DNA of 64,000 nt from Dokdonella sp. (GTDB taxonomy: Bacteria > Pseudomonadota > Gammaproteobacteria > Xanthomonadales > Rhodanobacteraceae): the NCBI GenBank assembly GCA_016712865.1, contig JADJQH010000008.1, positions 992,001 through 1,056,000 on the forward strand, in the 5' to 3' direction. The notes under the pieces are model-generated. The model saw nothing but the letters and a program-made list of their open reading frames with translations. It was not told where the DNA came from and did no database searches. The position numbers and the translations under genes are program-made. Shown here piece after piece: positions 21,025-28,904 of the stretch (positions are counted from its first letter, which is position 1; each line of letters starts with the position of its first letter).

Positions 21025-21408
21025 ATGTCGATCATGCAATCCAGTGCGCAACAAAGGCAGCAGGCCATCGTCCGGGTGCTGCGCAGGATTCCACCGGGTT
21101 GTGTCGCCAGTTACGGAGAGATCGCCGCCCGGGCAGGCTTGCAGCGTTGCGCGCGCCTGGTCGGGCGCGTTTTGCGGGAGGCCAGCGCAGCGGAGAAACT
21201 GCCTTGGCATCGCGTCCTGCGCGCGGATGGCCGCTTGGCGTTTGCGGCGGGATCCCGCGAGTTCCAATTGCAGAAGCGGCGTTTGGCCAAGGAGGGTGTC
21301 ATGCTGACTGGCACCCGCGTCGATCTGGCGCAACATGGTTGGCACCGTGATCTGGATGCCGAACTCTGGGCGCCCCCAGGACATCATCGGGGTCGCGACC
21401 GCCGTTGA
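21025..21408 (+). CDS. alkyltransferase-like (ATL) DNA-binding protein
   Basis: A 127-residue protein with the MGMT/Ogt C-terminal DNA-binding domain. It has RIPPGCVASYGEIAARAG (helix-turn-helix with the Arg finger region at about 43-52, CARLVGRVLREA) and LPWHRVLRADGRLAF. The alkyl-acceptor PCHR motif is PWHR at residues 60-63, so the reactive Cys is Trp. This is the classic ATL substitution: the protein binds O6-alkylguanine and recruits nucleotide excision repair rather than removing the alkyl group itself. An alternative start is the ATG at 21034. The N-terminal MGMT domain is absent, as expected. Confidence 0.85.
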   Translation: MSIMQSSAQQRQQAIVRVLRRIPPGCVASYGEIAARAGLQRCARLVGRVLREASAAEKLPWHRVLRADGRLAFAAGSREFQLQKRRLAKEGVMLTGTRVDLAQHGWHRDLDAELWAPPGHHRGRDRR

Positions 21409-21482
21409 AAATGCACCATTCCGCCTCGATTTGAGTCGCTTCCGCAACCCGCGCTTCACGCCACCTCCCGCCAGGATTTCGC

Positions 21483-22121
21483 ATGCCGATTGATTTGCCG
21501 CCCGTTACACGCGCACTGCTGATTTCCAATGTGGGAATCTTCCTGCTGCAGCAGCTTTTTCCGGATGCACTGCTCATCCATTTCGCGCTCTGGCCGCTGG
21601 GGTCCGAATTGCTGCCGGACGGAACGACTCTGGGCTTCCAGATCTGGCAGTTGGTGACCTACGGGTTTCTCCACGGCGGATTGACCCACCTGTTGTTCAA
21701 CATGCTGGCCTTGTGGATGTTCGGCGGGGCAATCGAGCGCCTGTTTGGTTCGCGCCCGTTTGCGATCTACTACATCTCCTGCGTGATCGGCGCGGCCATC
21801 GCGCAATTGATCGTCATCGAGTTTTTCAGCGGTGGCTTCTATCCCACCCTGGGTGCCTCGGGCGGCGTGTTCGGCCTGTTGCTTGCCTTCGGCATGATGT
21901 TTCCCCATCAGCGCATCATGCTGCTGTTTCCGCCGATACCGATGCCGGCATGGGTGTTTGTCACCGGCTATGGCGTCATCGAGTTGTACCTTGGTGTGAC
22001 CGGAAGCCAGGCCGGCGTCGCACATTTCGCCCACCTTGGCGGCATGGTTGCCGGATTTGCGATCATCCAGTACTGGCGCGGCAGGCTGCCGATCAAGCCA
22101 CGTCGAATCCTGATGCGCTGA
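21483..22121 (+). CDS. rhomboid family intramembrane serine protease
   Basis: A 212-residue inner membrane protein with about six transmembrane helices. Rhomboid landmarks are all present: GFLHGGLTHLLFNMLALWMFGG (loop 1 and helix 2, residues about 61-82), LGASGGVFG with catalytic Ser126, and AHFAHLGGMVAGF with catalytic His184. It cleaves within or next to transmembrane segments. The substrates are unknown. Spacing to the following folC start is 18 bases, so the two are probably co-transcribed. The ATG at 21483 is the natural start, with CAGGA upstream. Confidence 0.92.
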   Translation: MPIDLPPVTRALLISNVGIFLLQQLFPDALLIHFALWPLGSELLPDGTTLGFQIWQLVTYGFLHGGLTHLLFNMLALWMFGGAIERLFGSRPFAIYYISCVIGAAIAQLIVIEFFSGGFYPTLGASGGVFGLLLAFGMMFPHQRIMLLFPPIPMPAWVFVTGYGVIELYLGVTGSQAGVAHFAHLGGMVAGFAIIQYWRGRLPIKPRRILMR

Positions 22122-22139
22122 GCTTGCGGAGAATCCGGT

Positions 22140-23423
22140 TTGACCGAGCCAAGCGCTAGTCGTTCGCTGGAGGACTGGCTTGCCTGGCAAGCCACAGCCC
22201 ATCCGCGCGGCATCGACATGGGCCTGGAGCGGATTCGCAAGGTCTGGCAGCGGCTGGGATCACCGCTGCCGGCACCAATGGTGATCAGCGTGGGCGGCAC
22301 CAATGGCAAAGGCTCCACGGTTGCCTTTCTTGAAGCCATGCTGCGCGCTGGCGGGTTGCGCGTGGGGACCTTCACCTCGCCGCACCTGCTTCGTTACAAC
22401 GAGCGCGTGCGCATTGATGGCCTGGATGCCGATGATGCATCCCTGGTTCAGGCTTTTGAACGGATCGAGGAAGCACGCGGGGATATTTCGCTGACGTACT
22501 TCGAGTTCGGTGCGCTGGCGGCGATCCTGCTGTTTGCGCGGCGTGAAGTAGACGTGGCTGTGCTGGAAGTTGGGCTCGGTGGACGCTTGGATGCGGTCAA
22601 CCTGATCGATGCCGATGTGGCCATAGTCACCACGGTCGATCTCGATCACCAGGACTGGTTGGGCAACGACAGGGAAAGCATCGCGCGCGAAAAGGCAGGC
22701 ATCTTCCGGCCGCGACGGCCTGCCATCATTGGCGACAACGATCCGCCACCGACCCTGCTGGACGTCGCCAAGGAGCTGGGTTCACTCGTGCAACGCGCAG
22801 GGCGTGATTTCAGCGCCGAAACGACCTCCACCGGATGGCGATGGTCAAGCGGCAGTGAAACGCTGGAACTGCCACTTCCAGCCATGGAAGCGCCATGCCA
22901 GATCCGCAATGCCGCTACCGCTATTTCAGCATTGCATGCCTTGAGGGACAGGATCGCATGGCAACCGTCTGCCATTGCCGCAGGCATTGTGAATGCGAGG
23001 GTTGGCGGGCGCCTTCAACGTCTGGCCGATGCGCCGATGCTGGTGGTGGACGTCGCCCACAATCCCCAGGCTGCGCGGGAACTGGCGGCGTGGATCGAGG
23101 CGAACCCGATACCGGGCCGGAATATCGCCGTATTCGGTGCCTTGGATGACAAGGATGTGGCGGGAATGCTGGAGCCCCTGCTTGCGCATGTCCACGAATG
23201 GCACCTGTGCGCATTGTGTGGCGCAAGCCCGAGGGGTCTTTCCCTTGATGAGCTGGAAAAACGGCTCCATGGCAGGACCCAATTCACGGTCGGCGGCCGT
23301 CATGAAGATGTGGAGTCTGCCTTGGGCGCTGCCTCGCAGGCGGCGCGCCGCGAGGATCGCGTGCTTGCGTTCGGCTCCTTTTTTGTCGTGGCGGGAGTTC
23401 TGGCGAAGCAAACAGCAGCCTGA
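22140..23423 (+). CDS. folC: dihydrofolate synthase / folylpolyglutamate synthase FolC
   Basis: This ligase adds glutamate to dihydropteroate and to folates, using ATP, in the cytoplasm. It is a Mur-ligase superfamily member of 427 residues. The P-loop is VGGTNGKGSTVAFLEAML at about residues 50-67. SPHLLRYNERVRIDG, a YFEFGALAAILLFA stretch, TTVDLDHQDWLG and the C-terminal VVDVAHNPQA are all as in FolC. It starts with TTG at 22140, supported by GGAG at normal distance and by the family N-terminus (LEDWLAWQ). The order folC-dedD-cvpA-purF matches E. coli. Confidence 0.93.
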   Translation: MTEPSASRSLEDWLAWQATAHPRGIDMGLERIRKVWQRLGSPLPAPMVISVGGTNGKGSTVAFLEAMLRAGGLRVGTFTSPHLLRYNERVRIDGLDADDASLVQAFERIEEARGDISLTYFEFGALAAILLFARREVDVAVLEVGLGGRLDAVNLIDADVAIVTTVDLDHQDWLGNDRESIAREKAGIFRPRRPAIIGDNDPPPTLLDVAKELGSLVQRAGRDFSAETTSTGWRWSSGSETLELPLPAMEAPCQIRNAATAISALHALRDRIAWQPSAIAAGIVNARVGGRLQRLADAPMLVVDVAHNPQAARELAAWIEANPIPGRNIAVFGALDDKDVAGMLEPLLAHVHEWHLCALCGASPRGLSLDELEKRLHGRTQFTVGGRHEDVESALGAASQAARREDRVLAFGSFFVVAGVLAKQTAA

Positions 23424-23457
23424 ACCGAGACCGGACTTCGCCAAGCGGATGAGAAAC

Positions 23458-23486
23458 CGACGGCGTATCCGCCCGGCGGGTATAAT
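23458..23486 (+). promoter_or_regulatory. sigma70-like promoter before dedD-cvpA-purF
   Basis: A consensus TATAAT at 23481-23486 has a weak -35 (CGACGG, 23458-23463) 17 bases upstream. It lies in the 92-base gap between folC and the SPOR gene. It could give cvpA-purF expression independent of folC. Confidence 0.5.
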
Positions 23487-23515
23487 CGCAATCTCTTTCC
23501 TTCGCGTGCGTGCTC

Positions 23516-24454
23516 ATGGAACCCGCATTGAAACAACGTCTGCTCGGGGCCGTCGTGTTGATTGCGCTGGCAATCATTTTCGTGCCCATGATTCTGAGCA
23601 GCAACGGTCCGAATCATGAGTCCGGTACGGTTGATCTTGAAATTCCGCCGGCACCAAATCGTGAATTCGAAACCCGCGTGTTGCCGGTGGATCCCGCGGC
23701 CCAGACCGCGTTGCCGAGTCCGCAAACCGATGTCGTGAAACCCGAGCCTGTGGCAAGCGTGGATACCGCAGCGGCGCCAGCCGCCGCCCCGTCACCCGAG
23801 GCAGTCCAAAGCGCACAGCCAGCGGCAGCGAAACCGGCTCCGCCTGTGGCACCAAGTGAGCCCGTTGCAGCCAAGCCCGAACCAAAGCCGGAAACGGCGG
23901 CGACCCCGGCAGTGGCGCCAGGTACGGCTGCCGAAGGGCGCTTCCTCGTGCATCTGGGCATCTATGCCGAATCCGGCAATGCCGCGGATCTGGTGAAAAA
24001 GCTCAACGATCGCGGATTCAAGGCATTCTCGGAAGCCACTGAATTCAAGGGCAAGGCTGCGCGCCAGGTTCGTGTTGGTCCATTCCTGGATCGCGCAGAG
24101 GCCGAGGCCGCACGCATACGCATCAAGCAGCAGTTTGCGAGCGTGCCCGGCAGCGTGATCGCGCTTGCTGGAGATCTGCGCGAAGATGCGCCGGCAAGCG
24201 CGAGTCGCGTGAGCCAGGTGAGCGGCTGGGCTGTGCAGCTTGGCGCATTTTCCAGCATCGACGAAGCCAACAAGTTGCAGGGTCGCTTGCAGGCTGCGGG
24301 TTTCGCCGGATTCGTCGACAAGCTGTCTGCTGATGGCAAGGTGTTCTGGCGCGTGCGCGCCGGGCCCGAGGTCGAGCGTGCCAATGCCGAAAAATTGCGC
24401 GATCGGATCAAGGACAAGTTGAAACTGGACGGCATCGTCGTCAACCAAACCTGA
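23516..24454 (+). CDS. dedD: SPOR-domain cell-division protein (DedD-like)
   Basis: A 312-residue bitopic inner membrane protein. The short cytoplasmic start MEPALKQRLLG precedes one transmembrane helix (residues about 9-27). A long Pro/Ala/Lys-rich periplasmic linker (about 40-140) follows, and then two SPOR-type repeats at about 142-220 and 234-312 (GRFLVHLGIYAESGNAADLVKKL and GWAVQLGAFSSIDEANKL). SPOR domains bind denuded septal peptidoglycan. E. coli DedD has one SPOR domain, so two is a variant. The ATG at 23516 is preferred over an in-frame GTG two codons upstream. cvpA starts 10 bases after its stop. Confidence 0.85.
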   Translation: MEPALKQRLLGAVVLIALAIIFVPMILSSNGPNHESGTVDLEIPPAPNREFETRVLPVDPAAQTALPSPQTDVVKPEPVASVDTAAAPAAAPSPEAVQSAQPAAAKPAPPVAPSEPVAAKPEPKPETAATPAVAPGTAAEGRFLVHLGIYAESGNAADLVKKLNDRGFKAFSEATEFKGKAARQVRVGPFLDRAEAEAARIRIKQQFASVPGSVIALAGDLREDAPASASRVSQVSGWAVQLGAFSSIDEANKLQGRLQAAGFAGFVDKLSADGKVFWRVRAGPEVERANAEKLRDRIKDKLKLDGIVVNQT

Positions 24455-24464
24455 GCATCGAAAG

Positions 24465-25052
24465 ATGAACTGGTTCGACTACAGCATTCTGGCCATCCTG
24501 GCACTGTCGGTGCTGGTTGGGCTTTGGCGTGGTTTTGTCAGCGAGGTTCTCGCGCTGGTTTGCTGGGTGCTGGCATTCTGGCTGGCCTGGATGTTCGGGC
24601 CGGTTGTTGCCGAATTGTTTTCGACCAGCATTTCGACGCCATCGGTGCGCATCATCCTTGGCTACACGCTCTGCTTCATCGGCGTATTGATGATGGGGGC
24701 AATCGTCGCGTTCCTGATGCGCAAGCTGGTCAGTGGCACGGGCTTGTCAGGCACGGACCGCTTGCTCGGGATGGTGTTTGGCCTGGTGCGCGGAGCCATG
24801 TTGGTGATCCTGCTGGTGATGCTCATGAAGTTCACCCCGGCAACACGGGATGACTGGTGGCAGGCCTCGCGCATGCTGCCGCCATTTGAACGGGGAGCGG
24901 AGTTGTTCACTGCGACCTTGCCGGAACATGTCGCGCGTTACCTTGAGCCTGCGGCAACCCTGCTGCAGCGTGTGCCAAACCAACAGGCAAGCCCGGCGCT
25001 TCCGGAAGCGCCAAGCCCAAGTTCCAACCCAAATCCTTCACCTTCGCGGTAG
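24465..25052 (+). CDS. cvpA: CvpA family membrane protein
   Basis: A 195-residue inner membrane protein with four predicted transmembrane helices in the first 125 residues. The family start NWFDYSILAILALSVLVGLWRGFVSEVLAL and the conserved GTDRLLGMVFGLVRGAM are present. The last 60 residues are soluble and Pro/Ser-rich. E. coli CvpA is needed for colicin V production and envelope stress tolerance. Its biochemical role is unsettled. It lies 10 bases after the SPOR gene and 8 bases before purF, so all three are one operon. Confidence 0.9.
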   Translation: MNWFDYSILAILALSVLVGLWRGFVSEVLALVCWVLAFWLAWMFGPVVAELFSTSISTPSVRIILGYTLCFIGVLMMGAIVAFLMRKLVSGTGLSGTDRLLGMVFGLVRGAMLVILLVMLMKFTPATRDDWWQASRMLPPFERGAELFTATLPEHVARYLEPAATLLQRVPNQQASPALPEAPSPSSNPNPSPSR

Positions 25053-25060
25053 CCTGAGCC

Positions 25061-26542
25061 ATGTGCGGAATCATCGGAATCCTCGGCAAGTCGGAAGTGG
25101 CCTCGGCCCTGTATGACGCGCTCACCGTCCTGCAGCATCGCGGGCAGGACGCGGCAGGCATCGCCACGGTGGATGGATCGCGCCTGCGCCTGCACAAGGG
25201 CAGGGGACTGGTGCAGGACGTGTTCAATCGCGACAACATGCTTGGCCTGCGTGGCGTTGTCGGCATCGGGCATTGTCGCTACCCCACCGCCGGGTCGGAA
25301 GGCAGTGCCGAAGCCCAGCCGCTGTACGTGAACTCGCCGTACGGAATTGCACTTGCCCACAATGGCAACCTGGTCAACACGGAAACCCTGCGCCGTGAAA
25401 TGTTCGAAGATGACCGGCGCCACATCAATACCGATTCGGACTCCGAATTCCTGCTCAACGTGCTGGCCCATGAGCTTCAGATCCAGGAACGCATGGCGCT
25501 TTCGCATGACCACATTTTCAAGGCGGTCGCCGGAGTGCATGCACGTTGCGTTGGCGGCTACGCCGTCGTCAGCCTTGTCCTGGGCTACGGATTGCTGGCA
25601 TTCCGCGATCCGCATGGAATCCGGCCACTGGTTTTGGGTGAGCGCGATACGCCCGAAGGCAAGGAATACGCCGTGGCATCCGAATCGGTTGCCTTCGACA
25701 TGCTCGGTTTCCGGCTCTTGCGTGATGTTGCGCCGGGTGAAGGCATCCTGATCACCCCCGAAGGCCAGTTGTATACGCGGCAATGCGCGGAATCCTCGAC
25801 GCATTCGCCCTGCATATTCGAGTACGTCTACCTGGCCAGGCCGGATTCCATGATCGAAGACGTATCGGTCTACCGGGCACGATTGCGCATGGGTGAGCGG
25901 CTTGCGGCGAAGATTCAGCGCCTGAGGCCAAAACACGGCATCGATGCAGTCATTCCGATTCCCGATACGTCGCGCACGTCGGCATCTTCATTGGCGCAGG
26001 TGCTCGGTGTGCCGATGCGGGAAGGCTTCGTGAAGAACCGCTACGTCGGCAGGACCTTCATCATGCCCGGCCAAAGCGAGCGCGTGAAATCGGTACGCAG
26101 GAAGCTCAATGCGATCGGCCTGGAATTCCGCAACAAGAATGTGCTGCTGGTGGACGACTCGATCGTGCGTGGCACCACGTCGCGCCAGATCATCCAGATG
26201 GCACGCGAAGCCGGTGCCAAACAGGTCTTTTTTGCGTCCGCCGCACCACCCGTGCGTTACCCGAACATCTACGGCATCGACATGCCCAGTTCCGCCGAGT
26301 TGGTCGCCAGTGGACGCAGCGAGTCCGAGATTGAAACCTTGCTGGGGGCAGACTGGCTGGTGTACCAGGATCTCGAAGACCTTGTTGCGTCGGTGGCCGA
26401 AGGCAATGAGAAGCTGAGTACGTTCGATACTTCGTGCTTCTCTGGCGAATACGTGACCGGAGTGGAACCCACCTACCTGGACCAGCTGGAATTTGCCCGT
26501 TCCGATGAGGCCAAGGACAAGCGGCGCCAGTTCGGTCGATAG
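25061..26542 (+). CDS. purF: amidophosphoribosyltransferase PurF
   Basis: This enzyme makes phosphoribosylamine from PRPP and glutamine, the first committed step of purine synthesis. It has 493 residues. The N-terminal nucleophile glutaminase begins [10 protein letters not shown], with Cys2 exposed after Met removal. The C-terminal phosphoribosyltransferase carries the PRPP loop [13 protein letters not shown] at about residue 365, and [11 protein letters not shown] and [14 protein letters not shown] are typical. The TAG stop at 26540-26542 lies in the flank of REPIN copy B, so the extreme C-terminus (KDKRRQFGR) may be influenced by the insertion. Confidence 0.95.
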   Translation: MCGIIGILGKSEVASALYDALTVLQHRGQDAAGIATVDGSRLRLHKGRGLVQDVFNRDNMLGLRGVVGIGHCRYPTAGSEGSAEAQPLYVNSPYGIALAHNGNLVNTETLRREMFEDDRRHINTDSDSEFLLNVLAHELQIQERMALSHDHIFKAVAGVHARCVGGYAVVSLVLGYGLLAFRDPHGIRPLVLGERDTPEGKEYAVASESVAFDMLGFRLLRDVAPGEGILITPEGQLYTRQCAESSTHSPCIFEYVYLARPDSMIEDVSVYRARLRMGERLAAKIQRLRPKHGIDAVIPIPDTSRTSASSLAQVLGVPMREGFVKNRYVGRTFIMPGQSERVKSVRRKLNAIGLEFRNKNVLLVDDSIVRGTTSRQIIQMAREAGAKQVFFASAAPPVRYPNIYGIDMPSSAELVASGRSESEIETLLGADWLVYQDLEDLVASVAEGNEKLSTFDTSCFSGEYVTGVEPTYLDQLEFARSDEAKDKRRQFGR

Positions 26543-26657
26543 GGAAACTCTGAACAAGTACGAAACTCATTCGTCGCGAGCAAGCTCGCTCCCACAAAAT
26601 CAAGCAATGGTGGGAGCGAGCTTGCTCGCGACAATACTTGTTCAGACCTTCCCCAGG
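26539..26657. repeat. REPIN-like palindromic element, copy B (inverted)
   Basis: A 109-bp core (26544-26652) in the opposite orientation to copies A and C is flanked by ATAGG (26539-26543) and CCAGG (26653-26657), again with a 114-bp period. It differs from copy C at three positions. The 23-bp internal inverted repeat is perfect. The left flank contains the purF TAG stop. The right flank is the first five bases of a separate 21-bp inverted repeat. Confidence 0.9.
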
Positions 26658-26820
26658 AGCCTGCGCGGCAGAAGCCATCCGGCTGCAACGTCGCTGCCAT
26701 CGATTGATTGGGTCAATCGTCAGGCTTGCATAGTGCCCGCTATGCGCACCTTCCGATTGATCCACTGAATCGCGTCAGCGTCGTTTCGCTTCGAATTCAT
26801 TCTGCCGCGCAGGCTCCTGG
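26653..26820. repeat. 168-bp element closed by perfect 21-bp inverted repeat
   Basis: Arms 26653-26673 (CCAGGAGCCTG...GGCAGAA) and 26800-26820 are exactly complementary over 21 bases. The 126 bases between contain further hairpins: CGATTGA-TTGGG-TCAATCG (26699-26717) and GCATAG-TGCCCG-CTATGC. The layout is that of a cruciform or a multi-branched RNA. There is no coding potential of note and no poly-T after the right arm. It lies between purF/REPIN B and the DUF455 gene. Together with REPIN B it fills the 374-bp gene-less gap 26543-26916. Confidence 0.75.
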
Positions 26821-26916
26821 CTGATGCGTGACGGCGTTGCTGTCCAGCGACGCCACATTTCGGCACAATTCGTCCGCAGTCGCACGCGCGACGATCCATT
26901 CAGGGCCGAAGGAATC

Positions 26917-27726
26917 ATGCACGACGTCGATTTGCACAGCGCTGCGCGACGATGCCTCGAGGCTGCCCAACCGGGGCTGAAGTGCACTGTGACGCACCAG
27001 TTTGCTGCCGAGTATCGAGCCGGTAACTTGTCTCACGGAGAATCCTGCGACCTTCCGCACCCCATTGCGAATCCTGGGCGTCCCCATCGTCCGCTCCTGG
27101 TCGAGTCGCGCTCCCTTCCCAAACGTGGACTGGGGTCGATTGAAGGCAGGGCAGCGCTGGTGCACGCGATTGCCCATATCGAATTCAACGCCATCAATCT
27201 CGCCTGGGATGCGATCTACCGTTTTCGAGACATGCCCGCGGGCTTCTACGATGATTGGGTCAGCGTGGCCGAAGATGAAGCGCGGCATTTCTGCATGCTC
27301 GAAGCGCGACTTGCCGAACTTGGGTTTTCGTACGGTGACTTCGATGCACACAACGGGCTTTGGGAAATGGCCGTGCTGACCGCTGATTCGTGCCTGCGAC
27401 GCATGGCGCTGGTTCCGCGCGTGCTGGAAGCCCGCGGCCTCGATGTAACGCCCGGGATGATCTCGCGGCTGCGCAGCGTCGGCGATTCGAAAACCGCGGA
27501 TATTCTCGAAATCATCCTGCGCGAGGAAGTGGATCATGTCGCCGCCGGATCGCGCTGGTTTGCCTGGTGTTGCGAACGTGATGGCGCGGACTCGCGCGCG
27601 ATGTTTTCGGACCTCGTTGACTCGCTCGCGCGTGGCAGCCTGAAGGGGCCGTTCAATGTGGAAGCCCGTTTGCGCGCCGGGTTCACGCAGGCCGAATTGG
27701 CCCAACTGCAGATTCTGGCCGCATGA
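26917..27726 (+). CDS. DUF455 ferritin-like protein
   Basis: A 269-residue protein of the DUF455 family with a ferritin-like di-iron helical core. Likely ligand motifs are HAIAHIEFNAINLAWD (about residues 83-98), EDEARHFCMLEARL (about 120-133) and the late EEVDHVAAG (about 208-216). These follow the E...ExxH pattern. The enzymatic activity is not established for the family. The start at 26917 is chosen for AAGGAA just upstream. The frame is open 31 codons further but with unrelated composition. Its stop overlaps the start of the next membrane protein gene by ATGA, so translation is coupled. Confidence 0.8.
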   Translation: MHDVDLHSAARRCLEAAQPGLKCTVTHQFAAEYRAGNLSHGESCDLPHPIANPGRPHRPLLVESRSLPKRGLGSIEGRAALVHAIAHIEFNAINLAWDAIYRFRDMPAGFYDDWVSVAEDEARHFCMLEARLAELGFSYGDFDAHNGLWEMAVLTADSCLRRMALVPRVLEARGLDVTPGMISRLRSVGDSKTADILEIILREEVDHVAAGSRWFAWCCERDGADSRAMFSDLVDSLARGSLKGPFNVEARLRAGFTQAELAQLQILAA

Positions 27727-28904
27727 GACCACTGGTATTCGCGCTGGTGCTTGCAACGGGCCTCGGCCTGCTCTTGCTGTGGGCTGCCGACGTCGACTGG
27801 AGCTCGCCATGGAACCCGGAACAACAGCGCAATTGGCTGGGTTCGGATTTTCGTGTCGTCATGGGTGGCGCCACGCAGGATGAGGAGCGCCTGCGCATTG
27901 GCGTCATCGGAGACAATCACACGGCCCTGCAATCGATGGCATTGAATGGGGTCGATGCAGCCGGCAATTCCATGCTTCGCTATCGATTCGAGGATTTTCC
28001 CAATACCCTCGAACTGTCCCTGGTTTTCCGCAGGATGGGTGACGAAGACGTGAATGTCATCTCGTTGCCCTCGCCTGGAAACGGGGATGAGTGGTTTGAC
28101 CTGGGCTCGATTCCCGAGTGGCAAGGACGCATCACCGAGCTTGCGTTTGCGGAGTATCCAACACCACAGGTCGTTCCTCCCGAGCAGGCCTTCAAATCCT
28201 TCAGCCTGGTGGGTGCAAGTCTGGCGTCCCGTTCATGGAAGGGCGATCTGGCTGCATTGCAGACCGACTGGTTTGGCCAATGGCCGTGGAGCCAGCGCTC
28301 TGTTCATGCATTGGGTCGGGACACGGACTCGCCGCGCGCGAGGTCCCTTGTATTGTTCATTGCGATTGCTTGCGCGCTGGTCCTGACTGCGGCCATGCTG
28401 ATCCTGCGCATGAGGAGGCCGGCGTTGCTGCGCCTGGCCGTTGGTGTTTCCCTTCTGGCGTGGCTGCTCCTCGACTTGCAGTGGCAGGCGGGTTTGTATT
28501 CGCGCGGAGCCGCTACCGAGACCCTGTATGCAGGACATTCCTGGCCGGATCGGGAACTGCACGCGGCAGACCGCGACCTGGCCGAGGACGCGCGTGCGCT
28601 CAAGATTGCACTGCGCGGCATACCGGAGGCTTCACGAATCCTGGTTCACTCGGGGTCGAGTTTTTCCGTTCTGCGGCTGGTGTATCACCTCTTGCCGATG
28701 AACGTAGGCGTATTCGCCAAGGCGTTGCAGCTCGCAGATGGCAAAGCTCCGCCTGCGGGGACCATCCTGATCGCCTGCGACGCGCCGGGCTGGAGTTTCA
28801 ACGCCGCGACCGGAGTCCTGCAGGCCGATTCGCTCAAGATCCCTGGCGAAGTGTTGTATCGCACGGATCGGGCCATCGCCTTTCGTGTCGGGAGCCAACC
28901 ATGA
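27723..28904 (+). CDS. membrane protein of unknown function, 393 aa
   Basis: Not recognised. An N-terminal hydrophobic segment (LVFALVLATGLGLLLLW) acts as anchor or signal. A soluble beta-rich domain of about 180 residues follows, then a pair of transmembrane helices at about residues 200-255 and a second soluble part to the C-terminus with LVHSGSSFSVLRLVYHLLPMN. Topology suggests a large periplasmic N-terminal domain. It begins by 4-bp overlap with the DUF455 gene and ends by 4-bp overlap (ATGA) with the next polytopic gene. The three therefore form a translationally coupled unit, probably in envelope or surface-glycan assembly. Confidence 0.65.
   Translation: MRPLVFALVLATGLGLLLLWAADVDWSSPWNPEQQRNWLGSDFRVVMGGATQDEERLRIGVIGDNHTALQSMALNGVDAAGNSMLRYRFEDFPNTLELSLVFRRMGDEDVNVISLPSPGNGDEWFDLGSIPEWQGRITELAFAEYPTPQVVPPEQAFKSFSLVGASLASRSWKGDLAALQTDWFGQWPWSQRSVHALGRDTDSPRARSLVLFIAIACALVLTAAMLILRMRRPALLRLAVGVSLLAWLLLDLQWQAGLYSRGAATETLYAGHSWPDRELHAADRDLAEDARALKIALRGIPEASRILVHSGSSFSVLRLVYHLLPMNVGVFAKALQLADGKAPPAGTILIACDAPGWSFNAATGVLQADSLKIPGEVLYRTDRAIAFRVGSQP

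Noticed and set aside
28118-28900. Upstream extension of the GT-C-like membrane protein frame
   Set aside because: It runs out of frame across the preceding membrane protein gene. The true start at 28901 has a ribosome site and the usual ATGA overlap.
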